DNA from: Thiomonas sp.
Lineage (GTDB): Bacteria; Pseudomonadota; Gammaproteobacteria; Burkholderiales; Burkholderiaceae_C
Reading direction: 5' to 3'
NCBI GenBank assembly: GCA_027311065.1
Contig: DAICZP010000094.1
Coordinates: 1 to 64,000, forward strand
Length of the DNA: 64,000 bases
Shown: positions 1 to 10,990 of the stretch, piece by piece
Layout: each line of letters begins with the position of its first letter
Numbering within the stretch: the stretch's first letter is position 1
Notes under the pieces: generated by a model
Database searches by the model: none
The model's input: the letters and a program-made list of their open reading frames with translations, nothing else
Told to the model about the DNA's origin: nothing
Translations under genes and position numbers: made by a program

Positions 1-153
1 CCCCCCCCCCCCCCACGCCGCGCAGATGGCGCGCGACGCGCCCCGCTGCGCGCGTGCCTGCCGCCGTATCGGCCGGAGGCAGCGCCGCTGTCGGCGCGCC
101 GCTAACATCACTCCAAAACGATCGAACAACAGCAGACAATACATTTTTCAACC

Positions 154-1080
154 ATGATCCTGCAGCGATCGATCCAGTCCAGCAACCGCGCCGTTGGCGT
201 CGGGTTGCACAGCAGCGAGCGCGTGGAGCTCACGTTGCATCCGGCTCCCCCAGACCATGGCATCGTGTTCCGCCGCACCGACCTGCCGCAGCCGGTGAGT
301 ATCTCTCTGGGCCCGCAGTCGGTCGTGGATACACGCATGGCGACCACCATTGGCGTCGACGGTGCCCGCATTCACACGGTCGAGCACCTGCTATCGGCAT
401 GTGCCGGTCTTGGCTTGGATAATCTGCTGATCGAGGTTGACGCGGAGGAAATCCCGATCCTCGACGGTTCCGCGTCAAGTTTCGTGTACTTGCTGCAATC
501 GGCGGGTGTCGTCGAGCAGCCAGTCCCGCGCCGGTTTGTGCGCGTGCGCAAGCGCGTTGAAGTCAGGGTGCAGGATCGCGACGGCGAGAAGTGGGCGCGG
601 CTCGACCCGCACGACGGATTCCGGCTCGACTTTGCCATTGAATTCGACCATCCGGCCATCGATCAGACCGCGCAGGATTTCAGCTTCGAATTTTCCATGC
701 CTGCCTACGTGCGGGACATCGCTCGCGCCCGCACTTTCGGGTTCATGCGCGACGTCGACGCACTGAGGGAAATCGGCCTGGCCCAGGGTGGGAGCATGGA
801 AAACGCCATCGTCATGGATGAGTCGCGGATCCTGAACCAGGAGGGACTGCGCTACGACGCTGAATTCGTCCGGCACAAGATGCTCGACGCCATTGGTGAT
901 CTCTACGTCATCGGGCATCCGATACTCGGAGCCTACAGCGCCTACCGAAGTGGTCATGCAGTGAACAACGCGCTCCTGCGGGCACTCGAGGCTGATCCCG
1001 ACGCGTACGAGGTCATCAGTTTCACCGACGCGGCGGCGGCGCCCGCGGGATTTCGCGCATCCCAGCGCCCGGCCGCCTGA
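154..1080 (+). CDS. lpxC: UDP-3-O-acyl-N-acetylglucosamine deacetylase
   Basis: 308 aa ORF with LpxC features ([38 protein letters not shown]); upstream of secA. Confidence 0.97.
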   Translation: MILQRSIQSSNRAVGVGLHSSERVELTLHPAPPDHGIVFRRTDLPQPVSISLGPQSVVDTRMATTIGVDGARIHTVEHLLSACAGLGLDNLLIEVDAEEIPILDGSASSFVYLLQSAGVVEQPVPRRFVRVRKRVEVRVQDRDGEKWARLDPHDGFRLDFAIEFDHPAIDQTAQDFSFEFSMPAYVRDIARARTFGFMRDVDALREIGLAQGGSMENAIVMDESRILNQEGLRYDAEFVRHKMLDAIGDLYVIGHPILGAYSAYRSGHAVNNALLRALEADPDAYEVISFTDAAAAPAGFRASQRPAA

Positions 1081-1081
1081 G

Positions 1082-1561
1082 TCACGCCTCGGGATCGGGG
1101 TCTGCGTGGCGGCGCCGCCGCAGCTCCCGAAGCCGCTCGCGCACTGCGTCCGGCGCCCGCGAAGCGAGCACCCGGGTCGGCGGCGTCAACGTCGGTGTCG
1201 GCGCTGGTGTGGCGACGCGGATCGCGATGCGCTGAATGGGCCAGCCGTCCTGGCGCAGGCGGCGCAGCAGCAGCGGCAGCACCAGCTTGAGTTTGGCGGC
1301 CACGGCCGACGACGAAGCACACAGCGTCCATGCCTCGCCGTCCAGGCTGCCGGGTTGGATCCCGCTGGCCAGCGCAGCTGGCACGACGGCGCGTAATGTA
1401 TTCCACATCGTCCGCGAGTCTGTCGCCCGTCCGCGCAGCGCATGCAGCGCCTCGCTGTGCTGCATCCATTGCTGCAGCGAGGCGCGCCGCGCCGGGGGAG
1501 GTGGTTTTGCAAAGCGGGAGCTGGTTCGTGCACACATGGAGGGCGATGACCGGTACGTCAT
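1082..1561 (-). CDS. DUF721/DciA-like protein
   Basis: Small ORF convergent with lpxC and just upstream of secA; sequence style and context fit DUF721. Confidence 0.6.
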   Translation of the reverse strand: MTYRSSPSMCARTSSRFAKPPPPARRASLQQWMQHSEALHALRGRATDSRTMWNTLRAVVPAALASGIQPGSLDGEAWTLCASSSAVAAKLKLVLPLLLRRLRQDGWPIQRIAIRVATPAPTPTLTPPTRVLASRAPDAVRERLRELRRRRHADPDPEA

Positions 1562-1687
1562 TGTCCTACAGCGGGCATCCGGGCGCGCCAGGCAAGGCGC
1601 TGGCTAGAATGAAGGTTTACACCGCAACATGGCGGGCGCGCTTCAGGCGGCTTTTACACCTGGCACCGTGCCGCCTCGGGACGTTCC

Positions 1688-4480
1688 ATGCCTGTTTCCT
1701 TCTTGACTCGTATTTTCGGCAGCCGAAATGAGCGGCTACTGCGCAAGTATCGTCGCGTCGTCCAACGTATCAACGCGCTCGAGCCGCAGTACGAGAAACT
1801 CACCGACGAGGAACTGCGTGCGAAAACCGCCGAGTTCAAGCAGCAGGTCGCCGAAGGACGCGCGCTCGACGCCGTGTTGCCCGAGGCTTTCGCGGTCGTG
1901 CGCGAGGGAGGCAAGCGCGCGCTGAAGATGCGCCACTTCGACGTGCAGCTCATCGGTGGCATGGCCTTGCACGATGGCAAGATCGCCGAAATGCGGACGG
2001 GCGAGGGAAAGACCCTGGTGGGAACCTTGCCGGTGTACCTGAATGCGCTGGCCGGCAAAGGCGTGCATGTCATTACCGTGAACGACTACCTTGCGCAGCG
2101 CGATGCCGAGTGGATGCGACGGCTCTACAACTTTCTGGGCCTCAGCGTCGGCATCAACCTCCCGCAGATGTCCAAGGAAGAGAAGCAGGCCGCCTACGCC
2201 GCTGACGTCACCTATGGCACCAACAATGAGTACGGCTTCGACTACCTGCGTGACAACATGGTGTTCGAGCCCGGTGAGCGCGTGCAGCGCGGCCTCAACT
2301 ATGCCTTGATCGATGAGGTGGACTCGATCCTGATCGACGAGGCGCGCACGCCGCTGATCATTTCGGGCCAGGCGGATGACAACACCGATCTGTACCTCAA
2401 GCTCAATGGCGTGGTGCCGCTGCTGACGCGGCAGATCGGGGAGGAAGACCCGATCACTGGCAAGGGTGTCGAGAAGCCGGGCGACTTCACTGTCGACGAG
2501 AAGGCCCACCAGGTCTATCTGACCGAGTCCGGCCACGAAAAAGCTGAACACATCCTTGGCGACATGGGCCTGATCCCCGGGGACAGCACACTGTACGATC
2601 CGGCCAATATCACCTTGATGCACCACCTGTACGCCGCCTTGCGTGCGCACAATCTTTATCACCGCGACCAGCACTATGTGGTGCAGCGTGGCGAGGTGGT
2701 CATCGTCGACGAGTTCACCGGCCGCATCATGGCCGGACGTCGCTGGTCCGATGGGCTGCACCAGGCGGTGGAAGCGAAGGAAGGCGTCACGATCCAGAGT
2801 GAAAACCAGACGCTCGCGTCGATTACCTTCCAGAATTATTTCCGCATGTATGCGAAGCTGGCGGGGATGACCGGGACCGCCGATACGGAAGCATACGAGT
2901 TCCAGGAAATCTACAACCTCGAAACCGTGGTCATTCCGACCAACCGTCCGTCGCAGCGCAAAGACCATCAGGACAAGGTTTTCAAATCCGGGCCCGAACG
3001 TGACAACGCCGTTGTCGCCGACATCCAGGACTGTTTCGAGCGCGGCCAGCCGGTGCTGGTCGGCACTGCCTCGATCGAAGCCAGTGAACACCTCTCGAGC
3101 CTGCTCGACGCGGCGAAGTTGCCCCATCAGGTTCTCAACGCCAAGCAGCACGCCCGCGAGGCCGAGATCGTCGCGCAGGCGGGGCGCCCGAAAATGATCA
3201 CCATTGCCACCAACATGGCGGGTCGGGGAACCGACATCGTGCTCGGGGGCAACGTCGAGAAGCAATGCGAGTTCATTTCTGCGGACGCCGCGCTCGATGA
3301 AGGCGAAAAACAGCGCCGCATCGAGCAACTGCGCGCCGAGTGGCAATCGCTGCATGATCATGCGCTGGCGCAGGGGGGACTGCACATTGTTGGCACCGAA
3401 CGCAGCGAATCGCGCCGGGTCGACAACCAGCTCCGCGGACGTTCCGGGCGCCAGGGTGATCCAGGATCATCGCGGTTCTACCTCTCGCTCGACGATCCGC
3501 TGATGCGTATTTTCGCCGGCGACCGCGTGCGTGCGATCATGGAACGGCTGAAAATGCCCGAGGGCGAGGCAATCGAAGCCGGCATGGTCACCCGTTCGAT
3601 CGAATCGGCGCAGCGCAAGGTCGAAGCGCGGAACTTCGATGTTCGCAAGCAGTTGCTCGAATACGACGACGTCGCCAATGAGCAGCGCAAGATCATGTAC
3701 CAGCAGCGAAACGCCATTCTCGACAACGAGGATGTCGGTGGCCAGGTTCTGGAGCTTCGCCACGGCAGCGCCGCCGACCTGGTGCGTGCCTACGTGCCCG
3801 AGCAGAGCATGGAGGAACAGTGGGACATTCCCGGGCTGGAGCGGGTGCTGCGTGACGAGTGGCAGGTCGAACTGCAGCTGCAGCCATGGATCCATGATGA
3901 TCAGACCGTGACGGATGAGGATATCCTCACGCGCGTGATCGAAGCCGTCGATGCGCATTACAAGGCCAAGGTCGAGATGGTCGGTGAGGGAAATTTTGCG
4001 TCCTTCGAGCGCATGGTCCTGTTGCAGTCACTGGACCAGCACTGGCGTGAGCACCTGTCGGCGCTGGACTACCTGCGTCAGGGGATCCACTTGCGCGGCT
4101 ACGCCCAGAAGCAACCGAAGCAGGAATACAAGCGTGAAGCGTTTGAGCTCTTTGGCCAGATGCTGTCAGCGGTCAAGGCCGATGTCACCACCACGCTGAT
4201 GACCGTGCAGGTGCAGAGTCAGGAGCAGGCGGAAGCGGCGGCCGAGGAAATCGAGCAGCGGGCGCAAAGCCTGCACAACTTGGTGTTCGAGCATCCGGAT
4301 GCAGCCGGTGCCGGGGCACCCGACGGCGATGATGTCTCCCGGTTGGCGGCCGAGGCAGCGGCGGCCGCCCTGGCATCGCACACACCCATCGTCAACGCAG
4401 CACCGAAGGTCGGCCGGAATGATCCATGTCCTTGCGGAAGTGGCAGGAAGTACAAGCACTGTCACGGCCAATTGAGCTGA
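1688..4480 (+). CDS. secA: Preprotein translocase subunit SecA
   Basis: 930 aa; [34 protein letters not shown]-terminal zinc motif [14 protein letters not shown]. Confidence 0.99.
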   Translation: MPVSFLTRIFGSRNERLLRKYRRVVQRINALEPQYEKLTDEELRAKTAEFKQQVAEGRALDAVLPEAFAVVREGGKRALKMRHFDVQLIGGMALHDGKIAEMRTGEGKTLVGTLPVYLNALAGKGVHVITVNDYLAQRDAEWMRRLYNFLGLSVGINLPQMSKEEKQAAYAADVTYGTNNEYGFDYLRDNMVFEPGERVQRGLNYALIDEVDSILIDEARTPLIISGQADDNTDLYLKLNGVVPLLTRQIGEEDPITGKGVEKPGDFTVDEKAHQVYLTESGHEKAEHILGDMGLIPGDSTLYDPANITLMHHLYAALRAHNLYHRDQHYVVQRGEVVIVDEFTGRIMAGRRWSDGLHQAVEAKEGVTIQSENQTLASITFQNYFRMYAKLAGMTGTADTEAYEFQEIYNLETVVIPTNRPSQRKDHQDKVFKSGPERDNAVVADIQDCFERGQPVLVGTASIEASEHLSSLLDAAKLPHQVLNAKQHAREAEIVAQAGRPKMITIATNMAGRGTDIVLGGNVEKQCEFISADAALDEGEKQRRIEQLRAEWQSLHDHALAQGGLHIVGTERSESRRVDNQLRGRSGRQGDPGSSRFYLSLDDPLMRIFAGDRVRAIMERLKMPEGEAIEAGMVTRSIESAQRKVEARNFDVRKQLLEYDDVANEQRKIMYQQRNAILDNEDVGGQVLELRHGSAADLVRAYVPEQSMEEQWDIPGLERVLRDEWQVELQLQPWIHDDQTVTDEDILTRVIEAVDAHYKAKVEMVGEGNFASFERMVLLQSLDQHWREHLSALDYLRQGIHLRGYAQKQPKQEYKREAFELFGQMLSAVKADVTTTLMTVQVQSQEQAEAAAEEIEQRAQSLHNLVFEHPDAAGAGAPDGDDVSRLAAEAAAAALASHTPIVNAAPKVGRNDPCPCGSGRKYKHCHGQLS

Positions 4481-4544
4481 CCCGGGACGAGCATACCGGC
4501 AGGCGAACGAGCAACGAACCGATACGCAATCAGGGAGCGCAACC

Positions 4545-5780
4545 ATGGCGGTCAACCTCACCCCCCTCGACGCGGCGTTGCTGCACCCGGTTCCGGGCGT
4601 GCGCATCGGTGTCGCGCAGGCGGGCATCCGCAAGGCCGGCCGCGACGATCTCACCGTCTTCCTGTTCGAGCCCGGCACGCTGGTGAGTGGCGTGTTCACG
4701 CGCAACCGTTTCTGCGCTGCCCCCGTGCAGGTGAGCCTCGAGCACCTGGGAGCCATGCAGTGCGCATCCATGCGCGCGCTGGTGATCAACACCGGATGCG
4801 CGAATGCCGGGACCGGCGCCGACGGATTGATGGCAGCCCGGCGCAGTTGCGCGGAACTGGCCAGTCTTCTGCATATCCAGCCAGCGGCGGTGCTGCCCTT
4901 TTCAACGGGAGTGATTCTCGAACCATTGCCGCTTGACCGTCTGGTCGACGCGCTTCCGGCCGCAATTGCTGACGCGTCGGCGCAGCGTTGGGAGCGCGCC
5001 GCGGCAGCGATCATGACCACCGATACGGTGCCGAAGGCCGCCAGCACCCGCGTGACCATCGATGGTGTCGAGATCACCATCACGGGGATTGCCAAGGGTG
5101 CCGGCATGATTCGCCCGAACATGGCCACGATGCTGGGCTTCATCGCCACCGATGCGCGCGTGTCGCCGCATCTTCTCGCGCAGTTGGCGCGCGAGGTCGC
5201 GGATGCATCTTTCAATGCCATCACGGTCGACGGTGACACGTCCACCAACGACTCCCTGGTCATTGCTGCGACGGGTCACGCGACGCTGTCGCTGATCAGC
5301 GATCCGCTCGGCCCGCAGGCGGCCGCGTTGCGCGCCGGCCTGACCGAGGTGGCACGAACGCTTGCCCAGGCCATTGTCCGGGACGGCGAAGGCGCCACCA
5401 AGTTCATCGAAATCTCGGTCGAGGGCGCCCGCAGCCGTGACGAGGCGCGTCTGGTCGGCTATGCGGTGGCGCACTCGCCGCTGGTGAAGACGGCTTTTTT
5501 CGCCAGCGATCCGAACCTCGGGCGCATCCTGGCGGCGGTGGGTTATGCAGGGGTCGACGATCTGGATGTCAGCGGCGTTGACCTGTATCTCGACGACGTG
5601 CACGTCGCAACGCGTGGTGGCCGTCATCCCCAATACCTCGAAGCCGAAGGTCGACGTGTGATGGCCAAGGCGGAAATCGGCGTTCGTATCGTTCTCGGCC
5701 GCGGCGGTGCTTCGGCCACGCTGTGGACCTGCGATCTGTCGCACGACTACGTGTCCATCAATGCCGATTACCGGAGTTGA
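4545..5780 (+). CDS. argJ: Bifunctional glutamate N-acetyltransferase/amino-acid acetyltransferase
   Basis: 411 aa; conserved [23 protein letters not shown] and [10 protein letters not shown] motifs. Confidence 0.97.
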   Translation: MAVNLTPLDAALLHPVPGVRIGVAQAGIRKAGRDDLTVFLFEPGTLVSGVFTRNRFCAAPVQVSLEHLGAMQCASMRALVINTGCANAGTGADGLMAARRSCAELASLLHIQPAAVLPFSTGVILEPLPLDRLVDALPAAIADASAQRWERAAAAIMTTDTVPKAASTRVTIDGVEITITGIAKGAGMIRPNMATMLGFIATDARVSPHLLAQLAREVADASFNAITVDGDTSTNDSLVIAATGHATLSLISDPLGPQAAALRAGLTEVARTLAQAIVRDGEGATKFIEISVEGARSRDEARLVGYAVAHSPLVKTAFFASDPNLGRILAAVGYAGVDDLDVSGVDLYLDDVHVATRGGRHPQYLEAEGRRVMAKAEIGVRIVLGRGGASATLWTCDLSHDYVSINADYRS

Positions 5781-5786
5781 GCGCCG

Positions 5787-6671
5787 ATGATGGAGCTGCC
5801 TGCGCGTCTTGCAGCCCTGCTCGAGCATGCCGAGCGCGTGCTCGATCGCCTGGAGCAGAGGCTCGGGAACGCGCCCGCAGCCCCTGACTGGGACGCGGGG
5901 GTGGCGTTCCGCTGGCGTCGGAGCGGATCCGGTCGGGGCTTGCGTCCGGTGCGGGTGCTGGCCCCGATCCGTTTGTCGGATCTGCAGGGGATCGACGAAC
6001 AAAAGCGTCGTGTCGAGCGCAATACGCGGCAATTTGTGCAGGGGCGACCTGCCAACAATGTCCTGCTGACGGGCGCGCGAGGAACTGGCAAATCATCGCT
6101 CGTCAAGGCATGTCTGCACAAGTACGCCTCGAAAGGCTTGCGGGTGATCGAGGTCGACAAGGACGACATGGTCGATTTGCCGGATCTCATGGAACTGCTC
6201 GATTCCCGCAAGGAGCGTTTCATCATTTTCTGTGACGACTTGTCCTTTGACGAGGGCGAGGCGGGATACAAGGCGCTCAAATCCGTCCTCGACGGCTCGA
6301 TGTCGGCGCAGCCTGAAAACGTGCTGATCTACGCCACCTCGAATCGGCGCCACCTGCTTCCAGAGTCGATGCGGGACAACCTCGGGTACGAACACGCCGC
6401 CAATGGCGAGATTCATCCCACCGAAGTCGTGGAGGAAAAGATTTCCCTTTCCGACCGTTTCGGCTTGTGGGTCAGTTTTTACGCCTTCGACCAGGATCAT
6501 TACCTGGCGATTGCAGAGCATTGGTTGCGCGCATTCGGTGCGAGCGCGGAGCAAGCACGAGAGGGGCACTCCGAGGCACTGCTTTGGGCACTCGAGCGCG
6601 GATCTCGCTCCGGGCGTATCGCCTGGCAGTTTGCGCGCGATTGGGCCGGCCGCAAATCGGCGCGACCGTGA
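5787..6671 (+). CDS. DUF815-type ATP-binding protein
   Basis: Walker A GARGTGKSSLVKA; RFIIFCDDLSFDEGEAGYKALKSVLDG; ATSNRRHLLPE. Confidence 0.88.
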   Translation: MMELPARLAALLEHAERVLDRLEQRLGNAPAAPDWDAGVAFRWRRSGSGRGLRPVRVLAPIRLSDLQGIDEQKRRVERNTRQFVQGRPANNVLLTGARGTGKSSLVKACLHKYASKGLRVIEVDKDDMVDLPDLMELLDSRKERFIIFCDDLSFDEGEAGYKALKSVLDGSMSAQPENVLIYATSNRRHLLPESMRDNLGYEHAANGEIHPTEVVEEKISLSDRFGLWVSFYAFDQDHYLAIAEHWLRAFGASAEQAREGHSEALLWALERGSRSGRIAWQFARDWAGRKSARP

Positions 6672-7126
6672 CAGCGCATGACCCCCCCCTCCGATCCGCC
6701 GTTCCGGTCGCCGTCGGCGTCCTGCTGCGGCCTGATGGCAGTTTCCTGCTGGCGAGCAGGCCCGAGGGCAAGCCATGGGCTGGCTACTGGGAGTTCCCAG
6801 GTGGGAAGATCGAAGCGGGTGAAACCCTGGCAGAGGCGCTGGAGCGGGAACTTCACGAGGAACTTGGTCTGTCGCATTTGCAGGCGACGTACTGGCGTTC
6901 GTGTGAAGTGGACTACCCGCATGCGCGGGTTCATCTTCAATTCTGTAAAGTCACGGGATGGATGGGCGAGCCGCAGTCCCGGGAAGGCCAGCAACTCGCT
7001 TGGCAGACGTTGCCGGTGATGGTGACGCCGGTCTTGCCTGGGACCATTCCGGTGCTGGCGTGGCTTGCTGAAGAACGCGACCAGGGCCGGATCGGACCTG
7101 ATGCGGCAGGCTCAGTGCAGCGGTGA
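6668..7126 (+). CDS. mutT: NUDIX hydrolase (MutT-like), GTG start
   Basis: Nudix box [27 protein letters not shown] at 6668 in frame. Confidence 0.88.
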   Translation: MTAHDPPLRSAVPVAVGVLLRPDGSFLLASRPEGKPWAGYWEFPGGKIEAGETLAEALERELHEELGLSHLQATYWRSCEVDYPHARVHLQFCKVTGWMGEPQSREGQQLAWQTLPVMVTPVLPGTIPVLAWLAEERDQGRIGPDAAGSVQR

Positions 7127-7330
7127 CGCCTCGTCGTCATCATCTTCGACCGGCCGCGCTTCGACCCGGTAGCTTTCGCTGGCCCAGGCACCCAGGTCAT
7201 GATCGCGGCAGGCTTCGCAGCAGAAGGGACGCCACGGATTCCCTGTGGCGAACCGGCTCGGTCCACCACAGGTCGGGCAGCGCACCACGCGCTCGGCGGG
7301 TCTCGTTTCCATGCGCTGGCTCACGCGCAA
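7112..7330 (-). CDS. yacG: DNA gyrase inhibitor YacG (zinc-binding)
   Basis: [10 protein letters not shown]...[25 protein letters not shown]. Confidence 0.93.
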   Translation of the reverse strand: MRVSQRMETRPAERVVRCPTCGGPSRFATGNPWRPFCCEACRDHDLGAWASESYRVEARPVEDDDDEASPLH

Positions 7331-8184
7331 AGCGCCAGTTCGAACGCCACGTCGCTTGAGACCGGCTTGAGCTTCCAGTCGCTGTCGGGCCGCATGAAGC
7401 GCGCCGAGACCATCAGGCGGTGTCCCGTGATTTCAGGGACCACGCCAAGCGTGCCGTCAACGCGCAAGCGCATCAGATGGAAGGTGCGTCCCCCGAGTGT
7501 CTGCTGGAACGTTCCGCCGGCGGCGATGGCTTTGCGCGCGATACCGGCGTCCCGCAGCAGTCGCAGCAACAGTTCCACCGTCATCACCAGCGGACTGAAA
7601 ACATCCATCCACTTCAGCAGGTCGTGACGGCGCGCGTCCTCGGGTAGATGCTGCCAAGCATAGTAGGCGGGAAGATCGAACTCGCAAGTCCCACCCGGAA
7701 TTCCGACGCGACTTCGAATCGCCATCAGCCATTCATTGTCGACCAGCGACTGCCCCGCCTTGCCAACCTGCTGGCTCAGGCCCTGAAACGCAGCCTCGAT
7801 TTCGGCGAGCACCTCGCCGAGCGTGTCTTCGGCGACAGAAGGATTGCCCCGATAGCCCAGGAAGGTCTGCCGCTGGCGCTCGAGATCCTTGAGCAGGTCG
7901 GATTTGAGGTCCTGGCGCGTCGTCACGTCCATGATCTCAAACATCGACACCATCGCGTAGTGGTGATCGAAGGGATGCCCGCGCTGCAAAAGCACGTTGG
8001 CCCGACGGAACAGGTACTCGAGGCGCAGGAGTGTACGTACGCGTTCGGACAGTGGATATTCGTAGAGAATCACGGGCCGGATTGGAGTTTGCGTCGGTCG
8101 GGGTTCAGCTTGGCGAAAGGCGTGGGCAACAAGCCGGGACCGGTGCCAGGCTCCGCAAACACCGCCCGACGCATTGTCACGCAT
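7321..8184 (-). CDS. zapD: Cell division protein ZapD; true start probably internal (near [12 protein letters not shown])
   Basis: [21 protein letters not shown]; between yacG and coaE. Confidence 0.88.
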   Translation of the reverse strand: MRDNASGGVCGAWHRSRLVAHAFRQAEPRPTQTPIRPVILYEYPLSERVRTLLRLEYLFRRANVLLQRGHPFDHHYAMVSMFEIMDVTTRQDLKSDLLKDLERQRQTFLGYRGNPSVAEDTLGEVLAEIEAAFQGLSQQVGKAGQSLVDNEWLMAIRSRVGIPGGTCEFDLPAYYAWQHLPEDARRHDLLKWMDVFSPLVMTVELLLRLLRDAGIARKAIAAGGTFQQTLGGRTFHLMRLRVDGTLGVVPEITGHRLMVSARFMRPDSDWKLKPVSSDVAFELALCA

Positions 8185-8235
8185 GTCGCCAAGGATTTCA
8201 AACGTCTCACGCGGCCTCTCGGGCGATGGGGTAAA

Positions 8236-8877
8236 TCAAAGGGAACAATATTGTTGATGTAATGTTGCAACCTGCGCGCGCAACCCTTCGATGCTACTCG
8301 CGTTGTCGATACGGTCGTCGGCCAGCCGCAGCCGTTGCGCGCGGGTGGCTTGAGCTTCGATGATCGCACGGGCTTGTGCCTCACTGAGGCCTGAGCGCGC
8401 CATGACCCTCTGAATTTGCATGCTTTGCGGACAATCAACCACCGCAATGCGGTCGACGCTTGCACGCCATCGGTCGATCCCTTCGATGAGCAGTGGGATG
8501 ACGAGCACCAGGTACGGTCCAGGGGTACTGGCGGCGCGTGCCCGCAGCGTGGTCCCGATGCGCGGATGGAGAATCGCTTCGAGCTGGTGGCGAAGGCGCT
8601 CGTCGGCGAAAACCGCCTCGCGCATGCGGGTGCGATCCAGCGCTCCCGCCGCGGTGATCATGGCTGGGCCGAACGCGTTGCGGATCGGCTCGATCGCATC
8701 GCCCCCTGGCGCGGTCAGCTCATGGGCAATCGCGTCGGCGTCGAGCACCCCGGCGCCCAGGCCGGCGAGCATGTCCGCGACCGCCGACTTTCCCGAGCCG
8801 ATGCCGCCGGTAAGCCCAACGACGAGCCGGCGGTGGGAGCGCGGATCACGAGCCTCGACGGAAGGCGTGTCAGGCAC
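8236..8877 (-). CDS. coaE: Dephospho-CoA kinase
   Basis: VGLTGGIGSGKSAVADMLAGLGAGVLDADAIAHELTAPG. Confidence 0.96.
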   Translation of the reverse strand: MPDTPSVEARDPRSHRRLVVGLTGGIGSGKSAVADMLAGLGAGVLDADAIAHELTAPGGDAIEPIRNAFGPAMITAAGALDRTRMREAVFADERLRHQLEAILHPRIGTTLRARAASTPGPYLVLVIPLLIEGIDRWRASVDRIAVVDCPQSMQIQRVMARSGLSEAQARAIIEAQATRAQRLRLADDRIDNASSIEGLRAQVATLHQQYCSL

Positions 8878-9745
8878 TGCCTGGAAGGACCCAGCTCAAC
8901 AGGCGTTGAGGGCCCAGGAGAAGCGTCACGATTCCTGCAGTGGCGAGGAAAGGACCAAACGGGATCGGTTTGCCGCGTTGGGTGATCCCGCCGAGTTGCA
9001 GGCCGATCCCGATCACGGCACCGGTGATGGTCGATAACAGGATCAGCGGCAATAGCGTCCAGGCACCGAACCAGGCGCCGAGGGCAGCGAGCAGCTTGAA
9101 GTCACCAAAGCCCATCCCTTCTTTGCCGGTGGCAAGCTTGAACAACTGATAGACGCTCCAAAGTGACCCGTAGCCGAGGGCTGCACCCCAGACCGACTGG
9201 TCGATGAACGTCGGCTGCAGCAGCGTTTGCAGCAGCAATCCGACCCAGAGCAGCGGCAGGGTGATGACGTCCGGCAGCAGCGTGGTGTCATAGTCGATGA
9301 GCGCGAGCGCGATCAGGCTCCAGAGCAGCACCAGCAGCGCGCAGCTCCATGCCGACGCGCCGCGTTCAGCGATCACCGCGGCGCTGAGAAGCGCTGTGCC
9401 CAATTCCACCAGCGGGTAGCGCACCGAGATTGGCGCCGCACACGAGGCGCAGCGCCCGCGCAGCCACAGCCAGCTCAGCACTGGAACGTTCTGCCACCAA
9501 AGAATGGGTTGACTGCAATGCGGGCAGCGTGACCCCGGTCGCAGCAGATTGAACGGCGGTTCATCGACGGCCACCGTTTCCGGAGCGAGGGTGGCCTCGG
9601 CTTCAAGCCGCCACGCGCGTTCCAGCATGACCGGCAGGCGCAGCACCACCACATTGAGAAAGCTCCCCACCAGCAGGCCGATGAGGCCCGCGAGCAGTGG
9701 CATCGATCCGGGTGGCAAACCGTTGGCAATCGCTCCGACGTTCAA
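8870..9745 (-). CDS. pilD: Prepilin leader peptidase/N-methyltransferase
   Basis: CPHCSQPILWWQNVPVLSWLWLRGRCASC, GFGDFKLLAALGAW. Confidence 0.96.
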   Translation of the reverse strand: MNVGAIANGLPPGSMPLLAGLIGLLVGSFLNVVVLRLPVMLERAWRLEAEATLAPETVAVDEPPFNLLRPGSRCPHCSQPILWWQNVPVLSWLWLRGRCASCAAPISVRYPLVELGTALLSAAVIAERGASAWSCALLVLLWSLIALALIDYDTTLLPDVITLPLLWVGLLLQTLLQPTFIDQSVWGAALGYGSLWSVYQLFKLATGKEGMGFGDFKLLAALGAWFGAWTLLPLILLSTITGAVIGIGLQLGGITQRGKPIPFGPFLATAGIVTLLLGPQRLLSWVLPGSA

Positions 9746-10959
9746 CCCACCACCTTGCCGAGGTTGAAAATGGGCAGGTACATGGCGACCACCAATCCCC
9801 CGATGAGGGCCCCGAGCACGACGATGATGATGGGCTCGAGCAGGCTCGAAAGCGCCTTGACGATTTCGTCGACCTCCGCTTCGTAGATGTCGGCGGCCTT
9901 GCCGAGCATCTGGTCGAGAGAACCCGATTCCTCACCGATGGCGGTCATCTGAAGCACCAGGGGTGGGAACACGCCGCTCGACTGCATCGCCATTGTCAGG
10001 CTGGTGCCAGTGGCGACTTCCTGCTGGATGCGCTCCGTGGCCCGACGGTACACGATGTTGCCGGACGAACCCCCAACGGAGTCGAGGGCTTCGACCAGCG
10101 GCACCCCAGCGCCGAACATCGTCGCCAGGGTCCGCGTCCAGCGTGCGAGCGCGCCTTTACGGATCAACTCGCCGAACACGGGAAGTTGCAGCAAGCCACG
10201 GTCAACGGCCTCCTGAACCTTGGCTGATCGCTTCCAGGACTGGAATGCAAAGTAACCCCCGATACCCATCGAGCCAAACAGGATGTACCAGTAATGGACG
10301 AAAAAATTCGACAGCGCTATCACAAACAACGTGGGGGCTGGCAGGGCGGCACCGAATTGGCTGAACACGTCCTGGAATGTCGGAACGACAAACAGCATGA
10401 TGATGGTGACGACGATCATCGCCACCACCATCACCGCGATCGGGTAGGTCAGGGCGGACTTGATCTTGGCGCGGATCGCCAGGGTTTTTTCCTGGTAGGT
10501 TGCAAGGCGATCGAGCAGCAACTCGAGCATACCGGCCTCTTCTCCGGCCTCGATGAGGTTGCAGTACAGATGGTCGAAATACCTGGGATATTTGCGGAAC
10601 GAGGCCGACAGGCTCGTCCCCGTCTCGACGTCGTTGCGCAGGTCGTTCACCAGCCGCGACATGGACGGATTCGGATGGCTGCGTGCGACGATCTCGAATG
10701 ATTGAAGCAGCGGCACTCCCGCCCGCAGCATGGTCGCCATCTGGCGCGTGAACGTCGACAGATCCTTGCTCTTGATGCTTCGGCCGCGCGCGAGTTTGCG
10801 CTTCTTGACCTTGGTCACCAGAATGCCCTGGCGCCGCAGCGAGGCGTTGACGATCGCCTCGGTGCCGGCGCGTATCTCGCCCCGCTGGGTCTTGCCCTGA
10901 CGGTCTTTTCCCTCCCAGACAAACAGGAACTCTTTCGGGGTGCTGCTGGATGTGGCCAT
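9742..10959 (-). CDS. pilC: Type IV pilus inner-membrane platform protein
   Basis: FTRQMATMLRAGVPLLQSFE; GspF-like TM architecture; between pilD and pilB. Confidence 0.96.
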   Translation of the reverse strand: MATSSSTPKEFLFVWEGKDRQGKTQRGEIRAGTEAIVNASLRRQGILVTKVKKRKLARGRSIKSKDLSTFTRQMATMLRAGVPLLQSFEIVARSHPNPSMSRLVNDLRNDVETGTSLSASFRKYPRYFDHLYCNLIEAGEEAGMLELLLDRLATYQEKTLAIRAKIKSALTYPIAVMVVAMIVVTIIMLFVVPTFQDVFSQFGAALPAPTLFVIALSNFFVHYWYILFGSMGIGGYFAFQSWKRSAKVQEAVDRGLLQLPVFGELIRKGALARWTRTLATMFGAGVPLVEALDSVGGSSGNIVYRRATERIQQEVATGTSLTMAMQSSGVFPPLVLQMTAIGEESGSLDQMLGKAADIYEAEVDEIVKALSSLLEPIIIVVLGALIGGLVVAMYLPIFNLGKVVG

Positions 10960-10990
10960 GCGCGTCGTCGTTCCGAATACGGTCGGCGGA

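Noticed and set aside
1-14. Poly-C run at the window start
   Set aside because: More likely a sequence/contig edge or homopolymer artefact than a functional element; no adjacent context to judge.
1736-3385. 549-aa ORF antisense to secA
   Set aside because: High-GC shadow ORF opposite a clear secA; no recognisable motifs.
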